Source of the DNA: Acinetobacter sp. SAAs474
Lineage (GTDB): Bacteria > Pseudomonadota > Gammaproteobacteria > Pseudomonadales > Moraxellaceae
Assembly (NCBI RefSeq): GCF_032823475.1
Contig: NZ_CP127915.1
Location: 1,302,001-1,366,000 of the forward strand
DNA: 64,000 nucleotides
Direction: 5' to 3'
Of the stretch, positions 43,217 to 52,273 are shown piece after piece. Under the pieces are notes generated by a model. The model did no database searches and was not told the DNA's origin. It saw nothing but the letters and a program-made list of their open reading frames with translations. The first letter of the stretch is position 1. Every line of letters starts with the position of its first letter. The position numbers and the translations under genes are program-made.

Positions 43217-43664
43217 ATGCTTCAGTCAATTTTTTGATTTAATTGTTGGTCTGTACACGTTGTCAGCGCCAATCATAGTCGTTTTGGTGTCTACAATGTA
43301 TCGGTTGAGAGCAGAGTTGTCTACCTTTTAGACAAAATCTTAAATGTACGCCAAGCCAATGAAAAGGGCGGCTATCATAACGTGTCCTTGATAAAATTGC
43401 GAATATTAAAATAACGACAGCAGTACTGCGTTTATCAATTTACTTGGCTTACGATCGGTAGATTAAAATAGCGCTGTGAATAGAGATAATATTCCTCATG
43501 CTATTGATGCTAGGACTGGCTCTTATAGTGTAAATTTTAGTTATATTTAAATATTGATAACTTTATTCCAGCAGCATAGAGGCCGTTTGGCTATCAGTAT
43601 TTTTTATAGATTAAATACCAATAGTCAAGGACTCTATTGTGCTTGTTTGCTAGATATGAATCTA
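43217..43664 (-). other. Intergenic region between bamD and dnaG
   Basis: This is 448 bp without a gene I can support. It must contain the dnaG promoter (minus strand) and the end of bamD transcription. No T-tract hairpin stands out. The sequence has typical composition of this genome's spacers. Confidence 0.45.
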
Positions 43665-44633
43665 TTATTTTTCAGTTTCTTGATTACTGTCAGCAGATTT
43701 TGGTTTGTCGAGTAGGCCTAAGCTTAAACGATTGGTCCAACTGCGCTCTGGTGCCGGAATACTTGCTTTTTGTCCTTGTTTTTCACCACCAAAGAGACCA
43801 AGTGTAGCTCTATTGACCCAACTGGCTTGTTTTTGTGCAGCATTTAGATTAACCGTACCATTGGCTTTAACCAGATTTGGATAGTTGAGTTTTAATAGAT
43901 CAATATATTGTTGCGCTGATGCTGAATCTCCTAATTTTTCATAGGCATACGCAATCGTTGCTAAAGCTTCAGGCACTTGTGGTGCTGTTGGATGATATTG
44001 CATGACCCACTGTGCGCGTTCAATTGCAGCAACCCATGCTTTACGTCGAATATTAAAACGTGCAACATTCATTTCTGCTTCAGCAAGCTCGTTATTGATA
44101 TATTGCATGCGTTGAGCAGCATCCACTGCATAAGGACTAGATGGATAGCGACGTACAAAATCGACAAAGTTTTGATAAGAAATTTTGAGATAACTTACAT
44201 CACGATGTGCTTGTTTTAATGAAGTATAACGCATCAGGCCATCGTAGTTTTGCTCCATATTTGCGACACCGCGAATATAGTAAGCATAATCAAGATGAGG
44301 GTTTTGTGGATTAAGTCGAATAAAACGATCTGCAAGTGCGATGACACTTTCATATTCTTTTTGCTGAAACTTTGTATAGAGCAATTCGAGTTGAGCTTGT
44401 TGAGCATATTCACCTGTTGGATAATATGTTTCAATTGCTTCTAAAGCTTTTGCAGCATCTGCATAATGTTCATTTTCAAGTGCTTTTTGAGCTTTTTGAA
44501 TATAAATTTGTTCGCTAGACTGCGGACCTTTATCGACCACTTCTTTTTTTGGATTACTGCTGCATCCAACGATTGCTGTTGTTAGACCAATCGTGAGAGC
44601 TAACACTGTAATTTTATAACGTGGTAGCGACAT
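43665..44633 (-). CDS. bamD: Outer membrane protein assembly factor BamD
   Basis: BamD is an essential lipoprotein of the BAM complex. The 322-aa protein has a lipobox ending at Cys24 (TTAIVGC) and five TPR-like repeats, with SEQIYIQKAQKALENEHYADAA, YPTGEYAQQAQLELLYTKF, and the characteristic RYPSSPYAVDAAQRM and NELAEAEMNVARFNIRRKAW. It is about 75 residues longer than E. coli BamD: the extra C-terminus holds two similar segments, SWVNRATLGLFG and SWTNRLSLGLLD. The gene is divergent from rluD, 71 bp away, which is a conserved arrangement (bamD-rluD-pgeF). Confidence 0.94.
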   Translation of the reverse strand: MSLPRYKITVLALTIGLTTAIVGCSSNPKKEVVDKGPQSSEQIYIQKAQKALENEHYADAAKALEAIETYYPTGEYAQQAQLELLYTKFQQKEYESVIALADRFIRLNPQNPHLDYAYYIRGVANMEQNYDGLMRYTSLKQAHRDVSYLKISYQNFVDFVRRYPSSPYAVDAAQRMQYINNELAEAEMNVARFNIRRKAWVAAIERAQWVMQYHPTAPQVPEALATIAYAYEKLGDSASAQQYIDLLKLNYPNLVKANGTVNLNAAQKQASWVNRATLGLFGGEKQGQKASIPAPERSWTNRLSLGLLDKPKSADSNQETEK

Positions 44634-44704
44634 AAAAATTCCTCTGTTATTACGGGCAATGAGCTACAATTGCACTATTAAACCACTTTTTTTTCAATGA
44701 TCAA

Positions 44705-45757
44705 ATGACCCAAGCAAAATCTTCCGATTCAAACATCCCTGAAACTGATTTCCATTTACTTGATGATTCTGATGACACAGATCAGCATACTTCAGAAATG
44801 ACTGCAACGCATTTATGTTTGCAATTTCAACTTGATCATCATTTTTTGGGACAGCGTATTGACCAAGTCGCAGCATCTATTTGGAGTGATTATTCACGCG
44901 AAAGACTAAAACAATGGCTTAAAGATGGTCATTTGCTGGTTAATGGTAACAGTGTTAAGCCAAAGTACAAGTGTGAAGGGAATGAAACACTCACTTTAAA
45001 TGTTGCTTTAGAGGCACAAACCACAAGTCAACCAGAGAATATTCCATTAAGTATTGTGTATGAAGATGATGATATTGTGGTGATTAATAAACCTGTAGGC
45101 ATGGTAGTACATCCGGGTGCTGGTAATCCTAGTGGTACTTTAGTGAATGCATTGTTATATCACTACCCTAAAGCATCTGAATTAACACGTGCAGGATTGG
45201 TACATCGAATTGATAAAGATACCAGTGGTTTGTTAGTGGTTGCTAAAAATTTGGAGGCGCAATTTTCACTGACTAAACAATTGGCCAACAAATCTGTTTA
45301 TCGCGTTTATGATTTATTGGTTTATGGCAATATGATTGCGGGCGGAACAATTGATGAGCCGATTAAACGTCATCCTGTTGATCGTATTAAAATGACTGTA
45401 CTACCGGGTGGTAAGTCTGCTGTGACACATTATAATGTCAAAGAGCGCTTTCAGCATTTTACACGTATCCAAGCACGACTTGAAACGGGTCGTACACATC
45501 AAATTCGGGTACATTTTAGTTATTTGGGATATGGTTTGATTGGTGATCAAGTATATATGCCACGCGTACGAGTCCCTGCTGGAGCCAGTGCATTACTTGA
45601 ACAGACATTGCGTAGTTTTAAGCGTCAAGCCTTACATGCAGCTGAACTAGGTTTGATTCATCCTAGAACAGGTCAGGAAATGTTATTTAAAGCGCCTTGG
45701 CCTGAAGATTTTACACAATTGGTTGATGTATTGCGTTCAGAGAATGCGGCATACTAA
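44705..45757 (+). CDS. rluD: 23S rRNA pseudouridine(1911/1915/1917) synthase RluD
   Basis: RluD makes three pseudouridines in helix 69 of 23S rRNA. The 350-aa protein has an acidic N-terminal extension of about 38 residues, an S4 domain (DQVAASIWSDYSRERLKQWL), then the catalytic domain with INKPVGMVVHPGAG and LVHRIDKDTSGLLVVAK, where Asp170 in HRID is the catalytic Asp by family comparison. RTHQIRVHFSYLGYGLIGDQVY completes the active site. It is followed after 17 bp by pgeF, with which it is probably cotranscribed. Confidence 0.95.
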   Translation: MTQAKSSDSNIPETDFHLLDDSDDTDQHTSEMTATHLCLQFQLDHHFLGQRIDQVAASIWSDYSRERLKQWLKDGHLLVNGNSVKPKYKCEGNETLTLNVALEAQTTSQPENIPLSIVYEDDDIVVINKPVGMVVHPGAGNPSGTLVNALLYHYPKASELTRAGLVHRIDKDTSGLLVVAKNLEAQFSLTKQLANKSVYRVYDLLVYGNMIAGGTIDEPIKRHPVDRIKMTVLPGGKSAVTHYNVKERFQHFTRIQARLETGRTHQIRVHFSYLGYGLIGDQVYMPRVRVPAGASALLEQTLRSFKRQALHAAELGLIHPRTGQEMLFKAPWPEDFTQLVDVLRSENAAY

Positions 45758-45774
45758 CGAGGATGGAATAGCAA

Positions 45775-46518
45775 TTGGATATTCAATTTGTAACAGGTTT
45801 ACCCTTAGGTGTGTATGCAGGGCAAACTCAAGTCTTATGTCAGGCCACTCAACCAACTCAACACAAAGAGTTGGCTGGATTTAACTTGGCATTGCATGTC
45901 CATGATGATCCTCAACGTGTACAGCGACATCGTATGGCACTTCTAGACGCTTTTTCACCTTATGCAATAGAAAAAATGACATGGATGACACAAACACACA
46001 GTACTATTTGTCATCGATTCAATGATGAACTCTCTTTTCTGGCCCCAGAGGGGGATGGATTGGTGACACAACAAAAGGGTCATGCGCTGATGATGATGAC
46101 TGCTGATTGTTTGCCAGTTGTCTTGGGTAATCAAAATGGAACGGAAGTGGCCAACTTACATGCTGGATGGCGAGGTTTAGCACAAGGAATCATTGAAAAT
46201 ACGATTGCTTGTATGCAAAGTCAGCCAACGTGGGCTTGGTTGGGGGCCGCGATTAGTCAGCCATGTTTCGAAGTCGGCGTAGAGGTGAAGGCGGCATTTT
46301 GTCATCAGTATCCTGAGTTGGCCAATGCATTTATATCTGGAGAAAAGCCCAATAAATATTATGCGGACTTATATGCAATTGCCCGTTTTATTTTAAAACA
46401 ACATGGTGTTTTGCACGTGTTGGGTGGTGATCAATGCACTTATACACAGCAAGATTATTTTTCATATCGCCGTGAGGCTAAAACAGGACGAATGGCGACA
46501 TTTGTATTTATGCAATAA
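45775..46518 (+). CDS. pgeF: Multicopper polyphenol oxidase / purine nucleoside phosphorylase-like protein PgeF (YfiH)
   Basis: This 247-aa protein belongs to the YfiH family, reported to remove misincorporated L-Ser from peptidoglycan precursors (PgeF) and, for homologs, to have purine nucleosidase or laccase-like activity. The metal and catalytic residues are visible: His in QTHSTICHR, Cys in MTADCLPVVL, and His in NLHAGWRGLAQG. The start is TTG 45775, behind GAGGATGG; no ATG is in frame near the family's usual N-terminus. The order rluD-pgeF is conserved. The final FSYRREAKTGRMATFVFM matches the family end. Confidence 0.9.
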   Translation: MDIQFVTGLPLGVYAGQTQVLCQATQPTQHKELAGFNLALHVHDDPQRVQRHRMALLDAFSPYAIEKMTWMTQTHSTICHRFNDELSFLAPEGDGLVTQQKGHALMMMTADCLPVVLGNQNGTEVANLHAGWRGLAQGIIENTIACMQSQPTWAWLGAAISQPCFEVGVEVKAAFCHQYPELANAFISGEKPNKYYADLYAIARFILKQHGVLHVLGGDQCTYTQQDYFSYRREAKTGRMATFVFMQ

Positions 46519-46699
46519 CGAATCTAGGCTGTCGGTTTATTTTTTTAAATTGATTGAGCTATATCGGTTTGTTTTTTGATGACTTTTGATGGTGCGCACG
46601 ATAAAACATGACTGTGCATCATTGATGGCGCTTTTTAGTTATCTGCATATATTGGAAATATTGATTGCGATCTTATGAGCTTCTTATAATCTGATAATC

Positions 46700-46725
46700 A
46701 AAGGTATTGTATTGACAATACCTTT
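46700..46725. terminator. Perfect inverted repeat between convergent pgeF and smpB
   Basis: AAAGGTATTGT/ACAATACCTTT is a perfect 11-bp stem with a 4-nt loop, placed between the two convergent genes. There is no long T-tract on either side, so it would be a weak bidirectional terminator. Confidence 0.55.
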
Positions 46726-46754
46726 AAATATAGCTTGCATCATTAACGTTGTGC

Positions 46755-47231
46755 TTATTTGTGGAAAATTCGTGCTTTATCGCGTTGCCAGTCACGATCT
46801 TTTTCTGTTGCACGTTTATCATGCAATTGTTTTCCTTTCACCAGTGCAATTTCTAGTTTGGCTAAAGGGCCTTTCCAATAGCAAGCCAAAGGTACACATG
46901 AATATCCTTTTTGTTGTACTGCGCCAAGTAATTTTTCAATTTGGCGTTTGCTCAGTAATAGTTTACGTGTACGGCGTGCTTCAGGCACCACATGACTTGA
47001 TGCACTGAGTAAGGGTTGAATTTGTGCGCCAAATAAAAAGGCTTCACCATTTTTAAACGTGATATAGCTTTCTGTCAGCGTCATACGACCAGCACGTAGA
47101 GATTTTACTTCCCAGCCCTGTAAAGAAAGACCTGCTTCAAATTTTTCTTCAATAAAAAAATCGTGGCGCGCACGTTTATTTTGTGCAATGGTACCACTGG
47201 TATTTTTTTTAATTACTGTTGCTTTCGCCAT
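46755..47231 (-). CDS. smpB: SsrA-binding protein SmpB
   Basis: SmpB delivers tmRNA to stalled ribosomes in trans-translation. The start at ATG 47231 ([13 protein letters not shown]) gives 158 aa, preceded by GGAAG; two residues further upstream are in frame but not conserved. Motifs: the beta-barrel core with [29 protein letters not shown] and [15 protein letters not shown], and the basic C-terminal tail that folds in the decoding centre ([18 protein letters not shown]). tmRNA itself is not in the window. It is divergent from coaD, 186 bp away. Confidence 0.97.
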   Translation of the reverse strand: MAKATVIKKNTSGTIAQNKRARHDFFIEEKFEAGLSLQGWEVKSLRAGRMTLTESYITFKNGEAFLFGAQIQPLLSASSHVVPEARRTRKLLLSKRQIEKLLGAVQQKGYSCVPLACYWKGPLAKLEIALVKGKQLHDKRATEKDRDWQRDKARIFHK

Positions 47232-47402
47232 AATCAAATACTTCCAAACTTATCGCTATTGTGCCCCAAATTGAAGTGAAAAGACAATTACTAAATCAAA
47301 ACTCATATAGACTTTAAAAAAACCAATCAATCTCATAGAATTTAATCAGTATTCTTCACTTAAAAATCAACTTTTTGTTAAAATGTACGTCATACAAAAT
47401 GA

Positions 47403-48174
<772 letters not shown>

Positions 48175-48201
48175 CAGATATTTTTGTTACTATGCTGCCC
48201 T

Positions 48202-48574
48202 GAAGTGAGCTAGACGATCGCTGCTGTGGAGGTCTTCGTGACTGAAGCAGGAGAGGAAAGTCCGGGCTTCATCGGGCAAGGTGCCAGGTAACGCCTGGGC
48301 GGTGTGAACCGACGGAAAGTGCAGCAGAGAGTAGACCGCCTTTTTATTTTAAATCATTAAAATAAAAAGGTAAGGGTGAAAGGGTGTGGTAAGAGCACAC
48401 CGCATGACTGGTAACAGTTCATGGCATGGTAAACCCCACCGGAAGCAAGACCAAATAGGGATCCTTTAGGCATGGCCCATGCTGGATCCGGGTAGGTCGC
48501 TTGAGCGTATGAGTGATTGTACGCCTAGAGGAATGATCGTTCTTGACAGAACCCGGCTTATCGGCTCACTTCGC
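48202..48574 (+). ncRNA. rnpB: RNase P RNA component, type A
   Basis: RNase P RNA cleaves the 5' leader of tRNA precursors. It starts GAAGTGAGCTAGACGATCGC, as in E. coli M1 RNA, and has the conserved GAGGAAAGTCCGGGC near 48251, the core segment with GGGTGAAAGG, CACCGCATGACTGGTAACAG, AGACCAAATAGG, and closes with AACCCGGCTTATCGGCTCACTTC, which pairs with the start. Its ends are approximate. An AT-rich hairpin (TTTTTATTTT / AAAATAAAAA) near 48342 replaces the usual variable stem P12. The upstream TACTATG (48189) is a probable -10. Confidence 0.95.
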
Positions 48575-48605
48575 TAAATTTTGTACAAACAGTGCGTATT
48601 AAGAC

Positions 48606-48634
48606 TTGACGTTGATTGCAATACCAAAGATAAT
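48606..48634 (+). promoter_or_regulatory. Promoter of the first tRNA-Met
   Basis: TTGACG (48606-48611), a 17-bp spacer and GATAAT (48629-48634), followed by GCGCGC, a discriminator typical of stable-RNA promoters. The same layout occurs before the second copy. Confidence 0.88.
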
Positions 48635-48649
48635 GCGCGCACAGTTTAC

Positions 48650-48726
48650 GGCTATGTAGCTCAGTTGGTTAGAGCACCGCACTCATAATGCGGGGGTCAC
48701 AAGTTCAAGTCTCGTCATAGCCACCA
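48650..48726 (+). tRNA. tRNA-Met(CAU), elongator, first copy
   Basis: This is a 77-nt cloverleaf with acceptor GGCTATG/CATAGCC, encoded CCA and anticodon loop CTCATAA. The overall sequence resembles E. coli elongator tRNA-Met (metT) more than tRNA-Ile2(CAU) (ileX) or initiator tRNA-fMet, which lacks the first base pair. It has its own promoter and terminator. Confidence 0.94.
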
Positions 48727-48733
48727 TTTTTAT

Positions 48734-48763
48734 AGACCACATTCCTAAATGTGGTCTTTTTTT
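48734..48763 (+). terminator. Terminator of the first tRNA-Met
   Basis: AGACCACATT, a 4-nt loop and AATGTGGTCT form a perfect 10-bp stem with TTTTTT after it, 7 nt downstream of the tRNA CCA. Confidence 0.95.
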
Positions 48764-49151
48764 ATCTATTGATTTATTTTAGATTTAAGCCGCGAAATCA
48801 ATTGGCTACGATAAGTCTTTCTGTTGTTTTAAGTCATGTATTTTTTGAAGCATAAATAATTGGTGAGTAGTGATATCATCAAAAGAGAATCAGTATAAGT
48901 AGCATTGGTTTGTATTTAAATTGGACCAGTTAAGTCATTATATTATTTTCGAATCAGTAAAATATTGATGCAATATACGCAACAAAATTAAAAAATGTAT
49001 ATGAGCACTATGATGGCCATGTGCTATTTATTGAAATAAATAAAAATGGGTGTAATCGTCTGATTATTGGTCGATTTAGTAAGAAAAATATCATTTTTTT
49101 AAAGAATAAATTTATTTGTATAAACTGTGATCATTTTTTTTATTAAAATAC
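48764..49151 (+). other. Spacer between the two tRNA-Met cassettes
   Basis: This is 388 bp of AT-rich DNA without a gene. It has no similarity that I can see to the corresponding DNA after the second copy, so the repeat unit is limited to promoter, tRNA and terminator. Confidence 0.6.
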
Positions 49152-49180
49152 TTGACGCTTATGAATTAAATCTAGATAAT
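49152..49180 (+). promoter_or_regulatory. Promoter of the second tRNA-Met
   Basis: TTGACG (49152-49157), 17 bp and GATAAT (49175-49180), then GCGCACACAG. The -35, spacing, -10 and discriminator match the first copy, while the 17-bp spacer sequence is different. Confidence 0.88.
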
Positions 49181-49195
49181 GCGCACACAGTTTAC

Positions 49196-49272
49196 GGCTA
49201 TGTAGCTCAGTTGGTTAGAGCACCGCACTCATAATGCGGGGGTCACAAGTTCAAGTCTCGTCATAGCCACCA
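49196..49272 (+). tRNA. tRNA-Met(CAU), elongator, second copy
   Basis: This is identical over all 77 nt to the copy at 48650-48726, with the same anticodon CAT and encoded CCA. The flanking 15 nt on both sides also match closely. Confidence 0.94.
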
Positions 49273-49279
49273 TTTTTAT

Positions 49280-49309
49280 AGACCACATTCCTAAATGTGG
49301 TCTTTTTTT
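49280..49309 (+). terminator. Terminator of the second tRNA-Met
   Basis: The same perfect 10-bp stem as after the first copy (AGACCACATT/AATGTGGTCT) with a T-tract, 7 nt after the tRNA. Confidence 0.95.
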
Positions 49310-49516
49310 ATGTTAAATATAATATTGTTTTGATGGTAAAACACGATCCTCATCTTTCCTACTTTTTTATATATTGATTTACGACTATTTGCGAAGCTAT
49401 AAGATAGAGCATCTAAATTATATCTAGTTCAGTTGAGTAGTTTATTCTAAATGCCTAGAATGGCGTAGTGGATCAACTTGATATAATTTTAATCTATTTA
49501 CCTTAATATGATCTAA

Positions 49517-49657
49517 ATTTTGCTTAAGAATGGCGAGTTTCTTATTTTTAGCTCAATTTACTGTGCTGATGGTGAGCAATCATGTATTGAGCCAGCGGTA
49601 TTGGAACTCAATTCAAATAGGCTTGAACATACTCCTTTATTTTGTTGTTTTAAATAA
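49517..49657 (+). pseudogene. Possible gene remnant
   Basis: A frame between in-frame stops at 49514 and 49655 encodes about 46 residues with a plausible composition (NGEFLIFSSIYCADGEQSC followed by IEPAVLELNSNRLEH), ending FCCFK. It has only a TTG codon at 49520 as a start and no ribosome site. It may be a decayed exported or Cys-containing protein, or chance. I do not recognise a family. Confidence 0.25.
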
Positions 49658-50370
49658 AAAGTTGATTTGTGGTTTGAGCGATATCCAAATATTTAATGCA
49701 CTCAAATTTTTGATCAGAATTTGCTTCTGGGATCATAAACTGAAGTTGAATTTATAAATGTCATAAAGTCGATCTATATTGGTTAAAGCTTTATTCTCAT
49801 GTAATACTTACAATAAGTTTAAATACAGCAAAAAAGTATATTTTTATATTTTTAACTTTAATTCAACCTTGTGTAATATGATCATCATATAAATCATATT
49901 GATTTTTCTTATATAAAATAATTTTTAAATTTATTAAATATATTAATATTTTTGTAATCCAAAGATTACATTGGGTTATATTTTGATTTATTTTTATTAA
50001 AAATCTCTTTGTTACTACATAGGTTTGTATTCTGATTGATCTTAGTTGGTGCATAATTTTTTATTATTGATGGTATTTTTAGGGTAGGTTTTGATTTTAT
50101 TTTAAAATTTGGTTAAGATGATTTTTTTTATTTTTGATTTAAATCATTAGTTCTACATAAGTATATTGATAAAAAATCAAATAATTTTTATCTGTTTGTT
50201 TTAATATTAATATAAACTAAATAATCTTTATATTGTGATGGCATTAGCATTTTTGTAATGAATAAATAACTATTTATTATTTTATAATTGATAGAAAAAG
50301 TATGTAATACTCTTATTTATCAAATAATTTAAAAATAACATTAAATACCTTGTTTTAGTTGTTTATAAAT

Positions 50371-50390
50371 AAAATAAAATAAAATAAAAT
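50371..50390 (+). repeat. Pentanucleotide repeat (AAAAT)4 upstream of an exported orphan
   Basis: Four perfect AAAAT units at 50371-50390, preceded by a partial unit AAAT, lie 30 bp upstream of the start codon at 50420. Short tandem repeats of this size at a promoter can change in number by slippage; whether this one lies in a promoter spacer is not known. Confidence 0.85.
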
Positions 50391-50419
50391 AGCCGCGATA
50401 CTTTTAATGGTTAATTTTT

Positions 50420-50929
50420 ATGAAATTTTTAACAATTCTCTTAAGTTCTTTATTTGTTTCTTCTGTATATGCAGATACTGTGAATCAAGATGGTTTGGTT
50501 AAGCTTATTGCAGCTATTCAAAAAAATGATATTGATAGTCACAAACCAGATATGAATATGGTCAATAGATTAAGCTGGAAAATAAATTGCTGGGATAATG
50601 TCAATGGAAATAATAAAATTTGTATTCTTAATAAAGAAAATGTTTCAATTGTTCGTGTAGATGATACTTATAATTTGGTCATTGGAAATAATCAAAATAA
50701 AAGTAAAAACACGGCTCTAAATATTGATAATAAATACAAAGAAGTCGCAAAAGAGGGAATTTATCGTAATGCAAATGCATTAATTGATAATATGAAAACG
50801 GGTTATACTTTAGAAATTTCATATGAAGATAAAAGCTTGAATAAAGAAGTTAAAAAATCAATTTCATTATTAGGTTTTACTTCTGCTTTAAACGATTTAG
50901 ATGCTAATTTTGAAAAGGTTAAAATCTAA
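50420..50929 (+). CDS. Exported hypothetical protein, 169 aa
   Basis: I do not recognise a family. The protein has a clear Sec signal (MKFLTILLSSLFVSSVYA, cleaved before DTV) and a hydrophilic mature part rich in Asn, Lys and Asp, with two Cys (WKINCWDN and KICILN) that could form a disulfide. The later part (NANALIDNMKTGYTLEISYEDK) suggests a small beta domain. There is no lipobox or membrane helix. Codon use is more AT-rich than in neighbouring genes, so it may be an acquired gene. No strong ribosome site precedes the ATG. It lies alone in the AT-rich island. Confidence 0.68.
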   Translation: MKFLTILLSSLFVSSVYADTVNQDGLVKLIAAIQKNDIDSHKPDMNMVNRLSWKINCWDNVNGNNKICILNKENVSIVRVDDTYNLVIGNNQNKSKNTALNIDNKYKEVAKEGIYRNANALIDNMKTGYTLEISYEDKSLNKEVKKSISLLGFTSALNDLDANFEKVKI

Positions 50930-52270
50930 TCATTTTTTTATGTGTGATGATTTTATACCAATCAATATGAGATAGATGATTGATGTATTTGCTGATATCA
51001 GATAAATAATGATATATGTTGTATATACAATTTATCAATAGAAGTCTGAGTGAAATAAATTTTTATATAAAATGAAAGGATTAAACAGTAATCATCATAA
51101 AATATTTTATCTATATTGCATCGTTTGCCGCGACTAAGTGATTTGGGAAAAATTGCTTATATATCGATATATCTTGAATAGATAAAAATCTTGATTATTG
51201 AGGATCTAAAATGAAATAAATAGTCAAAAATGAGATATTACATTTATTTTTGAGCAAATGAGATAAAAAAGCTATCCTATCTTTAATGGTTATTTTTTAT
51301 GCATTTTCTATTGGGTGGGAAGCTGCAAATATGTCTAATGATATTTAATATTAGATTGCTATTTATTTGCTCAAAAATTCTGGATCTTGAAGCTGTTTTT
51401 GCATTAAAAAAAAATTCGATTAAATTAATTGTAAAGTCATCTTTCTATTATTTTAAGGGAACTATTTATGATAAATATCAGGTATAGGCTTAAATATCGT
51501 ACTTTCGCTATCTGGCTATGACTGAGATGATAGCGTAAATACTGAGCATGATACTCTATATCACAGAATCAGTATTTTATGGACATGATTTTGTTGATTG
51601 TATTCTTAAAATATGACAGCTATTGATCGCTTGAATTTTGTTCTGGATGGTAGGGGTAATCATCTAAAATATGACTTTAATCAGATCATTATTGCGATGC
51701 TGTTGGTCGGATTAAAAACGGCATTATAAAATATGCCATTGATTATTTTGGACGTAAATAAAAACTCAATGATGATGAATAAACTACTATGTTGTGGTTA
51801 ATATCGCGCTATGAATAGCAGATGATGCTTGAGTATGCATTACAATTAAAGGTATTAAGCTAGAGTGGATCAGCTAAGCTAGCGTTCAAATAAAATGTAG
51901 CGATGATCGTGGTGGATTAAAATACTTAAAAATATCGACAATGAATATGGTTAATCTATTTGCGGTTTATGATTTTTAGTACTGAAATGTTGAATCATAA
52001 AGCAGAATAGCTCCTTGTCCAGTAGTGCTATTTATTCAGTTTGAGGATAGTGATCAAATTTTTCCACTTAATTCTGTGGAGTCGAATAAAATACGCGTAG
52101 TACATTGCCCTATATCGTGAAATAAAGATCTTTAATGATGTATGGTTTAAAAAATTGCTGCACGATCTTTGTTGTGTGATTTATCATTTTTAATTGATTT
52201 AGTTAATCGTTGAGATAACGATTGATATTATTTTTTCAGTACACTATATGTTTTTAGCGATTGAGTTATA
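50930..52270 (+). other. AT-rich region before the biotin cluster
   Basis: This is 1.34 kb without a supported gene. The frame at 51299-51487 is short, low-complexity and without a recognisable product. The 21 nt that lead to its ATG (51281-51301) resemble those that lead to the exported protein at 50401-50422. An imperfect dyad CGCTATC/GATAGCG occurs near 51510-51534. The last 60 bp must contain the bio promoter. Confidence 0.5.
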
Positions 52271-52273
52271 TTG

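Larger units (their letters stand above)
49310..50419 (+). other. AT-rich, gene-poor region after the tRNA-Met pair
   Basis: This 1.1 kb is noticeably richer in A+T than the neighbours and contains no convincing gene. A 75-residue frame at 49530-49757 is judged a by-product because another frame over the same DNA (49517-49657) gives a more protein-like sequence (SIYCADGEQSCIEPAVLELN). That frame is short and closed by stops on both sides, so it could be a remnant of a lost gene. No transposase, integrase or terminal repeats were recognised. Confidence 0.5.

Noticed and set aside
49530..49757. A 75-residue hydrophobic frame in the AT-rich island
   Set aside because: It has no ribosome site, no family resemblance, and another frame on the same DNA looks more protein-like.
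51299..51487. A 62-residue frame in the AT-rich island
   Set aside because: It has low complexity and no recognisable product; only its leader is of interest and is reported as a finding.
49310..52270. Possible insertion sequence or prophage remnant
   Set aside because: I found no transposase or integrase motif, no terminal inverted repeats and no target-site duplication.
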